Positions 6,904 to 15,404 of a stretch of 26,255 nt of DNA are shown here, in pieces. A program made the position numbers and the translations under genes. The first letter of the stretch is position 1, and every line of letters begins with the position of its first letter. The stretch is from an uncultured Eubacteriales bacterium (lineage in GTDB: Bacteria > Bacillota > Clostridia > Oscillospirales > Oscillospiraceae): assembly GCA_900544945.1 (NCBI GenBank), contig UQXG01000009.1, positions 1-26,255 on the forward strand. Direction: 5' to 3'. Under the pieces are notes generated by a model, which worked only from the letters and a program-made list of their open reading frames with translations, had not been told where the DNA came from and did no database searches.

Positions 6904-8283
6904 TTATTTGATTCCCTGGTGGTTTTCCTCCAGGGCTTTCAGTCTGCGCAGATTGGGCCGGAGAATCCAGACCCCCAGCAGAGTGGACAGAACATCCGAG
7001 CAAGGCTGGACGGCGATGAGCCCGTTCACCCCGAAAAGCCTGGGCAGAATCAGAATCAGCGGCAGCAGGAACAGCCCTTGGCGGCCGCTGCCCACGATGG
7101 CCGCATCCCGGTTTCTTCCGATGCCCTGGAGCATCACGAAGCCCGTGGCGCACACGGGAAGCAGGGACAGGGTGGCCATGCTGGCTCTGAGGATTCGGGA
7201 GCCGTAGTAGATGACCTCCGGGTCGTCCTTCCGGAACAGGCCGATGAGCTCCTCCGGGAACAGGAAGGCAACGGCAATCATCACAAGCAGTGCCCCGCCC
7301 ACCTTAATACAATACCAGAAGCCCTGGCGCACCCGGCGATACTGCTTCGCGCCGTAGTTATAGCTGCATACCGTCTGGTAGCCCTCGCCCAGGCCGAAGT
7401 AGATCTGCTGGCACATATGCACCAGCCGGTTGACGATGATAAAGGCCGCGATCACCGCATCACCATAGGGTCGGGCTGCCCGGTTCAGCAGCACCGAAGC
7501 TACGCTGGACAAGCCGTTTTTCAGCAGGCTGGAAAAGCCGCCGCCGAAAATCTCCTTCAGTGTCTTCCAGGAGAACCGGAACCGATTCAGCCGGATGGGA
7601 ATGCAGTCCCCCCGGGTGCACTGCCACAGCAGCACGAAGAAAGTGACGATCTCGCCGATCATGGTGGCCGCGCCTGCCCCGGCAAAGCCCATGCCCAGGC
7701 CGAACATCAGCAGCGGATCCAGAAGGATATTCAGCACCGCGCCGCTGGCAAGGCCGTACATAGACCGCTTGGCAAAGCCCTGGAAGCGCAGAATGCAGCT
7801 TAAGGAGGTTGCCGCCGCCTTGAAGGGCATGGAAATGAGGATATACCTGGCGTAGATCACCGTGAAACCCCACATACTGTCCGTAGCACCCAGCAGCTCC
7901 ACCAATGGGTGGATGAAAATCAGCCCCAGCGCCATCAGCACGCTCAGCAGGCACAGTACGCTTACCAGACCCTGAGCCGCCGTCTGTTCTGCCTTCCGGA
8001 TTTCCCGGCTGCCCAGCTGGCGTCCCATAAGCGTTCCCGTGCCCTTGCCGAACATGAGACCCAGAGCCAGATTCAGGGTCATCAGGGGATAGACGATTCC
8101 CACCGCTCCCGTGGCACTGGTGCCCAGGCGGCCTACAAAATAGGTATCCGCCAGATTATACACGGAGGTAATCAGCAGGGAGATGACCGAGGGAATGGCC
8201 ATCCGGAGAATCAGCGGCTCCACGGGAGATTCCACCATCTCCCGATATTTTGCCGAACGCTCGCTTTCCTGTGACATCGTCAT
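6904..8283 (-). CDS. MATE family multidrug/metabolite efflux transporter
   Basis: A 459-residue polytopic inner-membrane protein of typical MATE length with about 12 helices in two homologous halves. The first helix carries MAIPSVISLLITSVYNLADTYFVGRLGTSATGAVGIVYP, the usual opening of DinF/NorM-like members, followed by the GKGTGTLMGRQLG loop between helices. Such proteins use H+ or Na+ gradients to export drugs or metabolites. Its ATG abuts the stop codon of the VOC gene (TAAATG) and no good independent ribosome binding site is seen, so translation is probably coupled. Met1 and Met3 are both possible starts. The exported substrate is unknown. Confidence 0.92.
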   Translation of the reverse strand: MTMSQESERSAKYREMVESPVEPLILRMAIPSVISLLITSVYNLADTYFVGRLGTSATGAVGIVYPLMTLNLALGLMFGKGTGTLMGRQLGSREIRKAEQTAAQGLVSVLCLLSVLMALGLIFIHPLVELLGATDSMWGFTVIYARYILISMPFKAAATSLSCILRFQGFAKRSMYGLASGAVLNILLDPLLMFGLGMGFAGAGAATMIGEIVTFFVLLWQCTRGDCIPIRLNRFRFSWKTLKEIFGGGFSSLLKNGLSSVASVLLNRAARPYGDAVIAAFIIVNRLVHMCQQIYFGLGEGYQTVCSYNYGAKQYRRVRQGFWYCIKVGGALLVMIAVAFLFPEELIGLFRKDDPEVIYYGSRILRASMATLSLLPVCATGFVMLQGIGRNRDAAIVGSGRQGLFLLPLILILPRLFGVNGLIAVQPCSDVLSTLLGVWILRPNLRRLKALEENHQGIK

Positions 8284-8631
8284 TTATTTGCGCAGAATGT
8301 GAATGGCGAAGCCGCCGAATTCTCCTGCCAGGTAGATGTTCTTCAGCTTGCCGTCCTCCCGGTAGGCGGCGGTGTCCATGTTGAAGGAGAAGCCCTTCTC
8401 CTTCAGCTCCTCCACGGCCGCCTCCAAATCCTCGGTCTGCATGGCGATATGGCCGTGGGTGCCCAGGAAGGGCATGTTCATGCACTCAAAGTAGTTTCCG
8501 GCGAACTCGGACTTGCCGCCGTGCCGGGGTGTCAGGTTAAACAGGGTACACAGGAGATTTGCCAGCTGGGTGGATTCCTCGTGGCTGTTGTTGTTGATGC
8601 CCACATGCACCAGCTCAAAGGTATTTTTCAT
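8284..8631 (-). CDS. Stand-alone VOC domain resembling KHG/KDPG-aldolase C-terminus
   Basis: A 115-residue protein of the vicinal oxygen chelate (glyoxalase-like) fold. Possible metal ligands are H9 (VHVGINNN), H61 (THGHIAMQT) and E104 (LAGEFGGFAIHILRK). From family knowledge this sequence style is that of the C-terminal domain appended to many Firmicute KHG/KDPG aldolases, here existing without the aldolase. I chose the ATG at 8631 (AAAGGA about 12 nt upstream). The longer frame runs back over the palindromic terminator. It is directly joined to the MATE gene. Its position just after the sugar-acid locus suggests action on a keto-acid or aldehyde intermediate, but that is inference. Confidence 0.78.
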   Translation of the reverse strand: MKNTFELVHVGINNNSHEESTQLANLLCTLFNLTPRHGGKSEFAGNYFECMNMPFLGTHGHIAMQTEDLEAAVEELKEKGFSFNMDTAAYREDGKLKNIYLAGEFGGFAIHILRK

Positions 8632-8668
8632 AGTTCTCGATTTTCCTTTCAGAATTTCCCAGAAAACA

Positions 8669-8698
8669 CAATGCCAGTCACCGCGGTGACTGGCATTG
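8669..8698 (-). terminator. Perfect 30-bp palindrome, terminator of the TRAP/DapA operon
   Basis: The sequence is a perfect inverted repeat centred on GCGC. Read on the minus strand it is followed by TGTTTTCT and lies 15 bp after the stop codon of the DapA-family gene, which fits an intrinsic terminator. It also lies 38 bp upstream of the VOC start codon, so a dual role as operator for the VOC-MATE operon is possible. Confidence 0.65.
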
Positions 8699-8713
8699 CA
8701 CACTTTCGTATGA

Positions 8714-9610
8714 TTACTTCAGGCCGCGGGCGTGGTCAGCTTCCACAGTCTCCTTGATCTTGGCGATGGCCGCATCGCTCAGGTAGCAGAAGGGACGGCG
8801 GCAGGGGCCGACGGGGTTACCGGCAATCCGGGCAGCGGTCTTGGTGACGGTGTTGGGGTTGCCGAACTTGAAGCAGTTCCGGATGGGACGGATGCTGTCC
8901 TGGGCCTTCTTGGCGTTCTCCAGGTCGCCCTTCAGGAAGTACTGATAGATGGAAACCATGGTCTCGGGGTAGATGTTCGCCACAGCGGTAATGCCGCCGG
9001 CGCCGCCGGCCAGCAGGTTCCACAGAATCAGCGCGTCGTTGCCGGACAGGACGCTGAAGGTCTCGGGATCGGTCAGCTCAATGTACTGCTTCATGTTGTC
9101 GAAGTTGCCGCTGGAGTCCTTCACACCCACGATGTTGGGGATCTTGCTCAGCTTTGCCACGGTATCCGGGTTCAGGTTATTGCCGGTACGGGCGGGCATA
9201 TTGTACATGACGATGGGCAGATCCACCGCTCCGGCCAGCTCGGCATAGTGGTTATACAGCTCATCCTGAGAGATGGCGGCGAAGTAGGGGCTGATGACGG
9301 ACAACACGTCCACGCCCAGCTCCTTGGCCTTCTTGGACAGGCGGATGGTGTCGGCGGTGCCGGGCATACCGGTACCGGCGTACACGGGGACACGGCCGTC
9401 GGCGGCCTTGACCACGGTCTCGATGACCCGCAGCTTCTCGTCCTCGGACTGAATGTAGGCCTCGCCGTTGGTGCCCAGGCAGAAGACACCGTCCACACCG
9501 GCGGCGATCTGACGGTTTACCTGATTCTTGATTTCCTCAAAATTCAGGGACTCGTCATCGTTCATGGAGGTGACCATTGCGGCAATGATGCCTTTCACAA
9601 GCTTTGCCAT
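8714..9610 (-). CDS. DapA-family (DHDPS/NAL) aldolase or dehydratase
   Basis: A 298-residue class I aldolase-fold protein. The Schiff-base lysine is K164 (GVKDSSG), the catalytic tyrosine Y136 (MYNMPARTG) and the substrate-carboxylate arginine R141. The loop usually reading GTTGE is GTNGE (46-50), so the second Thr of true dihydrodipicolinate synthase is Asn. Together with its place at the end of a TRAP operon, this argues for a catabolic keto-acid lyase rather than lysine biosynthesis. The ATG at 9610 has AAAGGAAG 8 nt upstream and lies 28 nt after the permease stop. A terminator follows at 8669. Confidence 0.88.
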   Translation of the reverse strand: MAKLVKGIIAAMVTSMNDDESLNFEEIKNQVNRQIAAGVDGVFCLGTNGEAYIQSEDEKLRVIETVVKAADGRVPVYAGTGMPGTADTIRLSKKAKELGVDVLSVISPYFAAISQDELYNHYAELAGAVDLPIVMYNMPARTGNNLNPDTVAKLSKIPNIVGVKDSSGNFDNMKQYIELTDPETFSVLSGNDALILWNLLAGGAGGITAVANIYPETMVSIYQYFLKGDLENAKKAQDSIRPIRNCFKFGNPNTVTKTAARIAGNPVGPCRRPFCYLSDAAIAKIKETVEADHARGLK

Positions 9611-9638
9611 AAGAAATACTTCCTTTCGTAAATTTCGG

Positions 9639-11645
9639 TTATTCTTCCTCGTCCAGATTGACCTTGGAGGTATCGGCCTCCACATGGACGACCTTCTTTG
9701 CGGCGTTTGCCAGCTCGGGGTGAGCGGCCATGTACTTCTTCCGGGCGAAGATCTGGAGCACGACGATCACCACGCCGATGCTCAAGCCCACGATGTCGGT
9801 GAAGCTCTCGGGGATGCAGGTGCAGATGCCGCCCACAACCAGCAGAATTCTCTGCCAGATGGGGATGTCGGTGAGCAGGTAACCGGCCACGGCAAAGACC
9901 AGCATGGCAGTGCCCAGAGCCAGGATGCCGGAGTCATGGATGATGGCAAGCAATCCGCCCTCCATCAGGATACCGGGCTGATAGACGAAGGCGAAGGGTG
10001 CAAAGAAGGCAACCGATGCGAAGACCATTCCTCGCCAGCCCGTATCCCAGGGCTTTGCCTCGGCGATACCGGCAGCGGTGTAGGAGGCGATGCACACGGG
10101 AGGGGTGATCTGAGCGAAGATGCCAAAGTAGAAGATGAACAGGTTGGCAGCCAGGGTGCTGATGCCCAGGCTCTTCAGGGTGGGGATGAACAGAACGTAG
10201 GCCGTCAGGTAAGCCGCCACGGTGGGCAGCGCCATGCCCAGCAGCATGCAGCCCAGCATGGTGATGATCAGGCCGATCCACATCAGGTCGCCGCCCATGG
10301 AGGAGATCACGGAGCTCAGCCGGGTAGCAAGACCGGAGATGGAGACGATACCGATGATGATGCCGCAGCCGGAGATGGGCTGAGAGGTGTTGGAGGACAG
10401 ACGGGTGGCGTTCAGAATCTGCTGAATGATGTGGATGGGGCCATAGCGCATCTTGGGGCTGATGACGTTCAGAACCAGGATGGCGGCGATGCCGTACAGA
10501 GCGGAACGCTGGAGGGTGCAGCCGGAAGCAATGGCGGCAACCAGCACCACGATGGGGCTCAGCAGGTACAGACGGGGCAGGATGGGCTCGCACTCCAGAT
10601 CCATTTCCACGGTCTCACCGGCGTTGGCGCGCTTCTTGGCCAGCATATGCACCAGCAGGAAGATGGCCAGGTAGTACATGATTGCGGGGATGGCGGCGGC
10701 CTTGCAGATGGCCATGTAGGAAATGCCCAGCATTTCCGCCATCAGGAAGGCGCCGGTGCCCATAATGGGAGGCATGATCTGACCGCCGGTGGAAGCGGCG
10801 GCCTCGATGGCACCGGCTTCCTCAGGGGCGTAGCCCACCTTCTTCATCATGGGGATGGTCATAACGCCGGTGCCGGCCACGTTGGCGGCGGCGGAGCCGG
10901 AGATCATGCCCATCAGGCCGGAGGCCATAACGGCTGCCTTGGCAGGGCCGGAGTTGTCGTTGGAACGGGCACCGAACTTGATGCCGATGTCGATAAGAAC
11001 CTGGCCGCCGCCGCAGGTGCCGAACAGGGAGCCGAAGATCATGATCCAGTACATGAAGCCGGAGCCCGCGCCGGTGGCGGTGCCGTAGATACCTTCACTG
11101 CCCATGACCATCAGGTCAGTGAACTTGTTGATGTTCATGCCCTTGTAGAACAGGATGCCGGGCAGCCACCGGGCCGTCCACACATAAACGATGAATACGC
11201 CGATGAAAATCACCAGGGTCTTGCCCACGGTACGGGCGATGCCCAGCAGGACCAGCAGAATCAGGGTGACGCACTCGAAAATATCGATGGGGTTCACGGG
11301 ATCCAGGTAGTTGACCCGCAGACCCAGCCGGTTAAACTGGCTGATGGCGTACCAGATGTGGTAGAAGAAAGTAATAAATACGAACCAGTCGCAGATGGTG
11401 TCAAAGATTTTTCCGGCCTTGCTGGTGTGCTTGCCGGGGTTCAGCAGCACGCACAGAAAGCCGATGCTGGAAACGTGGATAGGACGCACCAGCATGGGAA
11501 CCATGGGGTTGATAAACGTTCTGTACAGCTGGAACAGCAGGTAAGCCAGGGTGACCCACACCGCGGCGGTTGCCCGGGGGGTGTCCTTGATCAGGGTCTC
11601 CTTGATCTGCTGCCCAACACTCTTCTTTTCAAGTGTATTGCCCAT
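9639..11645 (-). CDS. TRAP transporter fused permease (TAXI type, DctQ-DctM fusion)
   Basis: A 668-residue inner-membrane protein. The N-terminal part (about 25-200) has four or five helices corresponding to the small DctQ-like subunit. The rest is the large DctM-like subunit with the signature region GSAAANVAGTGVMTIPMMKK and an EAAASTGGQIMPPIMGTGAF loop, repeated in inverted form around GMALPTVAAYLTAYV and FAQITPPVCIASY. Fused permeases of this type work with TAXI binding proteins and use a Na+ gradient to import organic acids. The ATG at 11645 has AAAGGAA 10 nt upstream. It lies 220 bp after the binding-protein gene, a gap holding a hairpin and a G-rich motif. The C-terminal tail is hydrophilic and acidic. 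Confidence 0.95.
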   Translation of the reverse strand: MGNTLEKKSVGQQIKETLIKDTPRATAAVWVTLAYLLFQLYRTFINPMVPMLVRPIHVSSIGFLCVLLNPGKHTSKAGKIFDTICDWFVFITFFYHIWYAISQFNRLGLRVNYLDPVNPIDIFECVTLILLVLLGIARTVGKTLVIFIGVFIVYVWTARWLPGILFYKGMNINKFTDLMVMGSEGIYGTATGAGSGFMYWIMIFGSLFGTCGGGQVLIDIGIKFGARSNDNSGPAKAAVMASGLMGMISGSAAANVAGTGVMTIPMMKKVGYAPEEAGAIEAAASTGGQIMPPIMGTGAFLMAEMLGISYMAICKAAAIPAIMYYLAIFLLVHMLAKKRANAGETVEMDLECEPILPRLYLLSPIVVLVAAIASGCTLQRSALYGIAAILVLNVISPKMRYGPIHIIQQILNATRLSSNTSQPISGCGIIIGIVSISGLATRLSSVISSMGGDLMWIGLIITMLGCMLLGMALPTVAAYLTAYVLFIPTLKSLGISTLAANLFIFYFGIFAQITPPVCIASYTAAGIAEAKPWDTGWRGMVFASVAFFAPFAFVYQPGILMEGGLLAIIHDSGILALGTAMLVFAVAGYLLTDIPIWQRILLVVGGICTCIPESFTDIVGLSIGVVIVVLQIFARKKYMAAHPELANAAKKVVHVEADTSKVNLDEEE

Positions 11646-11696
11646 AAAACGATGTTCCTTTCGCTCTGTACCGGCCGGATGGGGGCCGTAAGAAAT

Positions 11697-11716
11697 GGGT
11701 GGGTTAGTGGGTTGGG
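11697..11716 (+). other. G-quadruplex-forming motif between binding-protein and permease genes
   Basis: GGGTGGGTTAGTGGGTTGGG has four GGG runs with loops of 1, 5 and 2 nt, a textbook intramolecular quadruplex pattern. It is on the plus strand, which is the template strand for the permease transcript, 52 bp upstream of the permease ATG. Confidence 0.6.
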
Positions 11717-11822
11717 ATTCCGGGGTATTTCGCTTTCCGCACGGGGCTTCACACAGGGAAAAAAGCACCTACATTTTCTGAAAAGAGAAAGCCTGTCCGG
11801 AAGAGGAAACGGATTTTGATAT

Positions 11823-11848
11823 TTCCGGGGCGGGAAACCGCCCCGGAA
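11823..11848 (-). terminator. GC-rich hairpin after the TAXI binding-protein gene (partial terminator or mRNA stabiliser)
   Basis: An 11-bp perfect stem (TTCCGGGGCGG with CCGCCCCGGAA) and a 4-nt loop lie 17 bp after the binding-protein stop codon. The following minus-strand bases ATATCAAAATCC are not a strong U run. Partial termination or 3'-end protection would give more binding protein than permease, as is usual for such importers. Confidence 0.5.
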
Positions 11849-11865
11849 GTCCCTTTGGGAAAGAA

Positions 11866-12960
11866 TTACTTGCCGGTGTAGTTGCCGTCAGCGTCCAGAA
11901 CGCCGATGTCCTGGAAGTACTTCATGGCGCCGGGGTGCATGGGAACGACCATAGCGTCGAAGTCCACCATGTCGGCGTAGGTGATGCCGCGGTAGCCGGC
12001 AACATCCTCAGCCAGCTTGTCGGCGTTCTCCACCAGGATCTTGGTCATGGCGTAGGCCACGTCGTCCTCCATGTCGGAAGGAACGATCTTGGAGGAAGCC
12101 TGGCAGGCGGACTTCATCTCCTCGGTGGTCTGGCCGAAGGAACCGGCGGGGATGGGAGCCTCGGCGTAGCCGCGCTCGCACATACCGGCGATCTCGTCGT
12201 CAGTCAGGCCGGAGACGACCATCTTGGCGCTCATGCACAGCTCGGTCAGAGAGGAGGAGGTGGAAACGGTGTGGCCAACCATCATATCGGCCTGGCCGTC
12301 CTGGAGCATATCGCAGCAGGCGGAACCATCGGTGAAGGTGACGCTGCCGCCCCAGCTCTCGATGTCCTCAACGGTGACACCGTGGATGTCCAGCAGGTAC
12401 ATGAAGGAAACGTAGTCGGAAGAGCCAACGGGCTCGGCAACGAAGCGGCAGGGGATCTTCTTCTCGAAGACTTCAGCCAGGGTGGAGCAGCCGGTCTTGT
12501 CGGCAAAGCTCTGGGTAGCCAGCTCGGCAACGAAAGCGTACTTGACGGTGGCGAACAGAGCGCTGACCTTGGAGTAGGGCTCCTTGCCCTCCATGCCCAC
12601 GGTGCCGCTCATGGCGTTCTGGCCGGTGCCGAAGTCGCCCATGCCGGCCTCAATCAGGTAGCCCACGCTGGAGCAGCCGCTGGAGATGGTCTCCTGGGTA
12701 ACGGTGGAACCGGCAGGCAGGTTCTCCTGGAGGACCTTGCCCTCGGAGGCCAGGGTGATGTAGTCGTCGGTGCCGGCGCCCTGGCTCAGCAGAGTCAGAT
12801 TGACGGGCTTGGTCAGACCGGTGGCGGCAGCGGTGTCGTCCGCCTTCTCAGCGGCCTGGGTGGCAGCGGGCTGAGCCGCGGGGGTCTCGGTCTTGGCGCC
12901 GCAGGCGGCCAGAGACAGGACCATGGCCAGCGCGAGGATCATGGCGAGTGCTTTTTTCAT
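11866..12960 (-). CDS. TAXI family TRAP transporter solute-binding lipoprotein
   Basis: A 364-residue exported lipoprotein with a signal peptide ending LAAC (lipid-modified C20) and an Ala/Thr/Glu-rich linker. The mature domain has TAXI-type features: a ligand-loop region around QGAGTDDYITLASEGKVLQE, YLIEAGMGDFGTGQNAMSG, and the C-terminal MHPGAMKYFQDIGVLD that typifies the family. It captures the substrate outside the cell and delivers it to the fused permease encoded next. TAXI substrates known from the family are mostly dicarboxylates and amino acids; this one cannot be read from sequence. The gene follows the PdxA2 gene by 66 bp. Confidence 0.95.
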   Translation of the reverse strand: MKKALAMILALAMVLSLAACGAKTETPAAQPAATQAAEKADDTAAATGLTKPVNLTLLSQGAGTDDYITLASEGKVLQENLPAGSTVTQETISSGCSSVGYLIEAGMGDFGTGQNAMSGTVGMEGKEPYSKVSALFATVKYAFVAELATQSFADKTGCSTLAEVFEKKIPCRFVAEPVGSSDYVSFMYLLDIHGVTVEDIESWGGSVTFTDGSACCDMLQDGQADMMVGHTVSTSSSLTELCMSAKMVVSGLTDDEIAGMCERGYAEAPIPAGSFGQTTEEMKSACQASSKIVPSDMEDDVAYAMTKILVENADKLAEDVAGYRGITYADMVDFDAMVVPMHPGAMKYFQDIGVLDADGNYTGK

Positions 12961-13026
12961 TTGTTGTCTTCTCCCTTCAAATGTAGGTTCTTTATTTCTC
13001 TACCGGCTGTGCCGGATAAAGACGAA

Positions 13027-14109
13027 TTACTTCTGCGCCTTGGCGTTTGCCATGCGGATGCCGTAGTCCATGGCATTGACCAGGCTCAGCTCATTTGCGT
13101 GGCCGTCGCCCGCGTGGCCGAAGCCGGTACCGTGATCCACGGAGGCTCGGATAATGGGCAGACCCAGGGTCACGTTCACACCGGCCACGGCGTCCCAGTG
13201 ACCCTCCGCCTTGTTGTACACAAAGCCCTTGACCTTCAGCGGGATGTGTCCCTGGTCGTGGTACATGACCACAACGATGTCGTACCAGCCGCCCAAAGCC
13301 TTGGAGAACACGGTGTCCGGAGGCGTGGGCTTCTTCTCCACGATGTTGATTCCCTCGGCCAGCGCCACGTCGATGGCAGGCTGAATCTCCTCGATTTCCT
13401 CCCGACCGAACATGCCGTTCTCACCGCAGTGGGGATTCAGACCGGCAACCGCCAGCTTGGGTTCTTTGATGCCGATGGCCTTGCAGCCCTCATTGGCAAT
13501 GCGGATCACGTCCAGCACCCGATCCTTCTTCACCCGGTCGCAGGCCTCCCGGAGGGAAACGTGGGTGGAAACGTGCACCACCCGCAGATCCTCGTGAGCC
13601 AGCATCATGGTGTACTTGCTGGTGCCGGTGTACTCGGCGTAGATCTCGGTGTGACCAGAGTAGTGGTGGCCTGCCATGTTGATGGCTTCCTTGCTCAGGG
13701 CGTTGGTGATGGTGGCATCCACCTCTCCCTTCATGGCCAGGTCAATGACCTTCACCACATACCGGAAGGCGGCCTCGCCGCCCAGGGCAGTGGCACCCAG
13801 CTTGAAGGGCTGAGGATGTTCCGGATCCCCCGGAATCTCCTCGGGCTTTACAATGCCCATATCGTACACATCAATGACGCCGTACTCGAAGTTTGCATCC
13901 TTCACCGCGTGGATGGGGCGCACCTTCATGTCAATGCCGGAAACAGCCTTGGCAGCCTTCACCGCATACTCCATGCAGCTGACGTCGCCGATGACCAGAG
14001 GACGGCACCGGTCATAGACCGTTTTGTCCGCCAGAGCCTTGACGGTGATCTCCGGGCCGTTGCCGAAGGGATCGCCCATGGTAATGCCCAGAATCGGTTT
14101 TTGCTCCAT
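13027..14109 (-). CDS. pdxA2: PdxA2-like 4-phospho-acid dehydrogenase/decarboxylase
   Basis: A 360-residue PdxA family enzyme. The metal-binding histidines are H183 (STHVSL), H227 (NPHCGE) and H284 (MYHDQG). H153 in SGHTE and D265 in PPDTVF match the usual substrate-site residues. True PdxA oxidises 4-phosphohydroxythreonine for vitamin B6. PdxA2 paralogues beside DUF1537 kinases instead oxidise and decarboxylate 4-phospho-threonate or 4-phospho-erythronate to dihydroxyacetone phosphate (established for that pair). The kinase two genes upstream and the importer downstream favour the catabolic role. A gap of 85 bp separates it from the alcohol dehydrogenase gene. Confidence 0.88.
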   Translation of the reverse strand: MEQKPILGITMGDPFGNGPEITVKALADKTVYDRCRPLVIGDVSCMEYAVKAAKAVSGIDMKVRPIHAVKDANFEYGVIDVYDMGIVKPEEIPGDPEHPQPFKLGATALGGEAAFRYVVKVIDLAMKGEVDATITNALSKEAINMAGHHYSGHTEIYAEYTGTSKYTMMLAHEDLRVVHVSTHVSLREACDRVKKDRVLDVIRIANEGCKAIGIKEPKLAVAGLNPHCGENGMFGREEIEEIQPAIDVALAEGINIVEKKPTPPDTVFSKALGGWYDIVVVMYHDQGHIPLKVKGFVYNKAEGHWDAVAGVNVTLGLPIIRASVDHGTGFGHAGDGHANELSLVNAMDYGIRMANAKAQK

Positions 14110-14161
14110 TTGAACTACCTACCTTTTTACTGTCTGATTGTCCATAAGAAGAAATTTCAGC

Positions 14162-14190
14162 GACTATAATTCTGTTCAGTGAGTATAGTC
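14162..14190. repeat. AT-rich inverted repeat between dehydrogenase and PdxA2 genes
   Basis: GACTATA (14162-14168) and TATAGTC (14184-14190) form a 7-bp inverted repeat around a 15-nt spacer, just after the alcohol dehydrogenase stop codon. It could be an operator or weak hairpin. No convincing -35/-10 pair was found with it. Confidence 0.3.
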
Positions 14191-14194
14191 TGTT

Positions 14195-15355
14195 TTAATG
14201 AAGAATCTGTGAATAAATGGCCCGGGCATCCTCGGCAGTCACCACGCGCATATTGTTGTTCAGCAGACGGGTCACCTGCATACCGGCCTCTACCAGACCG
14301 TCCAGGTCTTCCACCGGCACGTTGAACTCGGTCAGGCTGGTGGGGATGTCCAGATGACGGACGATTTCGCCCATGCGCTTTACCACCCAGGCACTCTTCT
14401 CTTCCGTGGTGGCGCAGGTCTTCTCGCCGTGGACGGCACGGTCATAGGCCGCCGCCAGCTTCTGCCGAATCACAGGCTCATTGAACTCCATGACGGGAAC
14501 CAGCAGCATGGCGTTGGACACGCCGTGGGCGATGTGGTACTTGCCGCCCAGAGGATAGCTCAGGGCATGGACGGCGGTAGTACCGGAGCAGGCGATGGCA
14601 ACGCCGGCATAGAAGGCCGCAATCTGCATATTGTTCTTGGCATCCATGGCTTCCTTGTCGTCGCAGGCGGTTTCGATGTTGTTCATAATCAGGTCGAAGG
14701 CCTGAAGGGCGAACATATCGCTGAAGGGATTGGCCTTGTTGCTGGTGAAGCACTCGATGGCGTGAGCCAGCGCGTCCACGCCGGTGGCGGCGGCAATCTT
14801 CCGGGGCAGGTTCTTGATCATCACGGCATCCAGGATGACGTAATCAGGCACCATGCTGCCGTTGACGATGCCCACCTTCAGCTCCTTCTCGGGCACGGCC
14901 ACAATGGCATTGGGGGTAGCCTCGGAACCGGTACCGGCGGTGGTGGGAATCAGGCAGGTCTTTACGGTCTTCACCGCCAGACCCGGGTTGTCCAGCAAAT
15001 CCTTGACGGTATAGCTCTCGGTTGCCAGCAGGCTTGCCAGCTTGGCCGCGTCCATGGCGCTGCCGCCGCCCACCGCCACGATGAAGTCCGCGCCGGAGGC
15101 CTTGAACTCGTCCACCAGGGTCTGCACCTGGGTGTAGGTAGGCTCGGGAGGCAGATCGGAGATCACGATGCTCTCCACTCCCGCTTCCTTCAGCTGAGCC
15201 AGAGGCAGATCCACCAGGCCGGTGCTCAGGATGCCCTTGTCGGTGAAAATTGCCACCTTCTTTGCCCCCGCGACAACGGTTTTCAGGTTATTCAGGGCGT
15301 TTTTGCCGCTGTAAACCGTCCGGGGCAATGTTACATTGTAGGTTTCGACAGCCAT
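14195..15355 (-). CDS. Iron-containing alcohol dehydrogenase
   Basis: A 386-residue group III (Fe-dependent) alcohol dehydrogenase. The NAD-binding GGGS loop is at 96-99 (AVGGGSAMDAAK). The metal site is formed by D194 and H198 (GVDALAHAIE), H263 (AVHALSYPLGG) and H277 (HIAHGVSNA). Family members interconvert short alcohols and aldehydes or oxidise hydroxy acids. Here it may reduce an aldehyde released by aldol cleavage (glycolaldehyde, for instance) or oxidise the incoming hydroxy acid; the sequence does not decide. AAAGGAG precedes the ATG by 7-8 nt. A 161-bp repeat element separates it from the upstream kinase gene, so it depends on read-through or a separate promoter. Confidence 0.93.
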   Translation of the reverse strand: MAVETYNVTLPRTVYSGKNALNNLKTVVAGAKKVAIFTDKGILSTGLVDLPLAQLKEAGVESIVISDLPPEPTYTQVQTLVDEFKASGADFIVAVGGGSAMDAAKLASLLATESYTVKDLLDNPGLAVKTVKTCLIPTTAGTGSEATPNAIVAVPEKELKVGIVNGSMVPDYVILDAVMIKNLPRKIAAATGVDALAHAIECFTSNKANPFSDMFALQAFDLIMNNIETACDDKEAMDAKNNMQIAAFYAGVAIACSGTTAVHALSYPLGGKYHIAHGVSNAMLLVPVMEFNEPVIRQKLAAAYDRAVHGEKTCATTEEKSAWVVKRMGEIVRHLDIPTSLTEFNVPVEDLDGLVEAGMQVTRLLNNNMRVVTAEDARAIYSQILH

Positions 15356-15404
15356 TTGAAAAGCTCCTTTCTCTTTGAAAAAACAACTTTGACTTCCCGG
15401 TTAG

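Noticed and set aside
8714..9610. Assignment as lysine-pathway dapA
   Set aside because: No other lysine genes are nearby, the GTTGE loop is altered, and it is the last gene of an importer operon.
13027..14109. Assignment as vitamin B6 biosynthetic PdxA
   Set aside because: Motifs fit both, but the DUF1537 kinase and TRAP importer in the same operon are the hallmark of the catabolic PdxA2 role.
9528..14169. Very long plus-strand open frames (9528-11819 and 11935-14169) opposite the TRAP and PdxA2 genes
   Set aside because: Their translations are low-complexity and rich in Gly, His, Gln and Asp, with no ribosome binding site. They mirror the codon bias of clearly real minus-strand genes with catalytic motifs and signal peptides.
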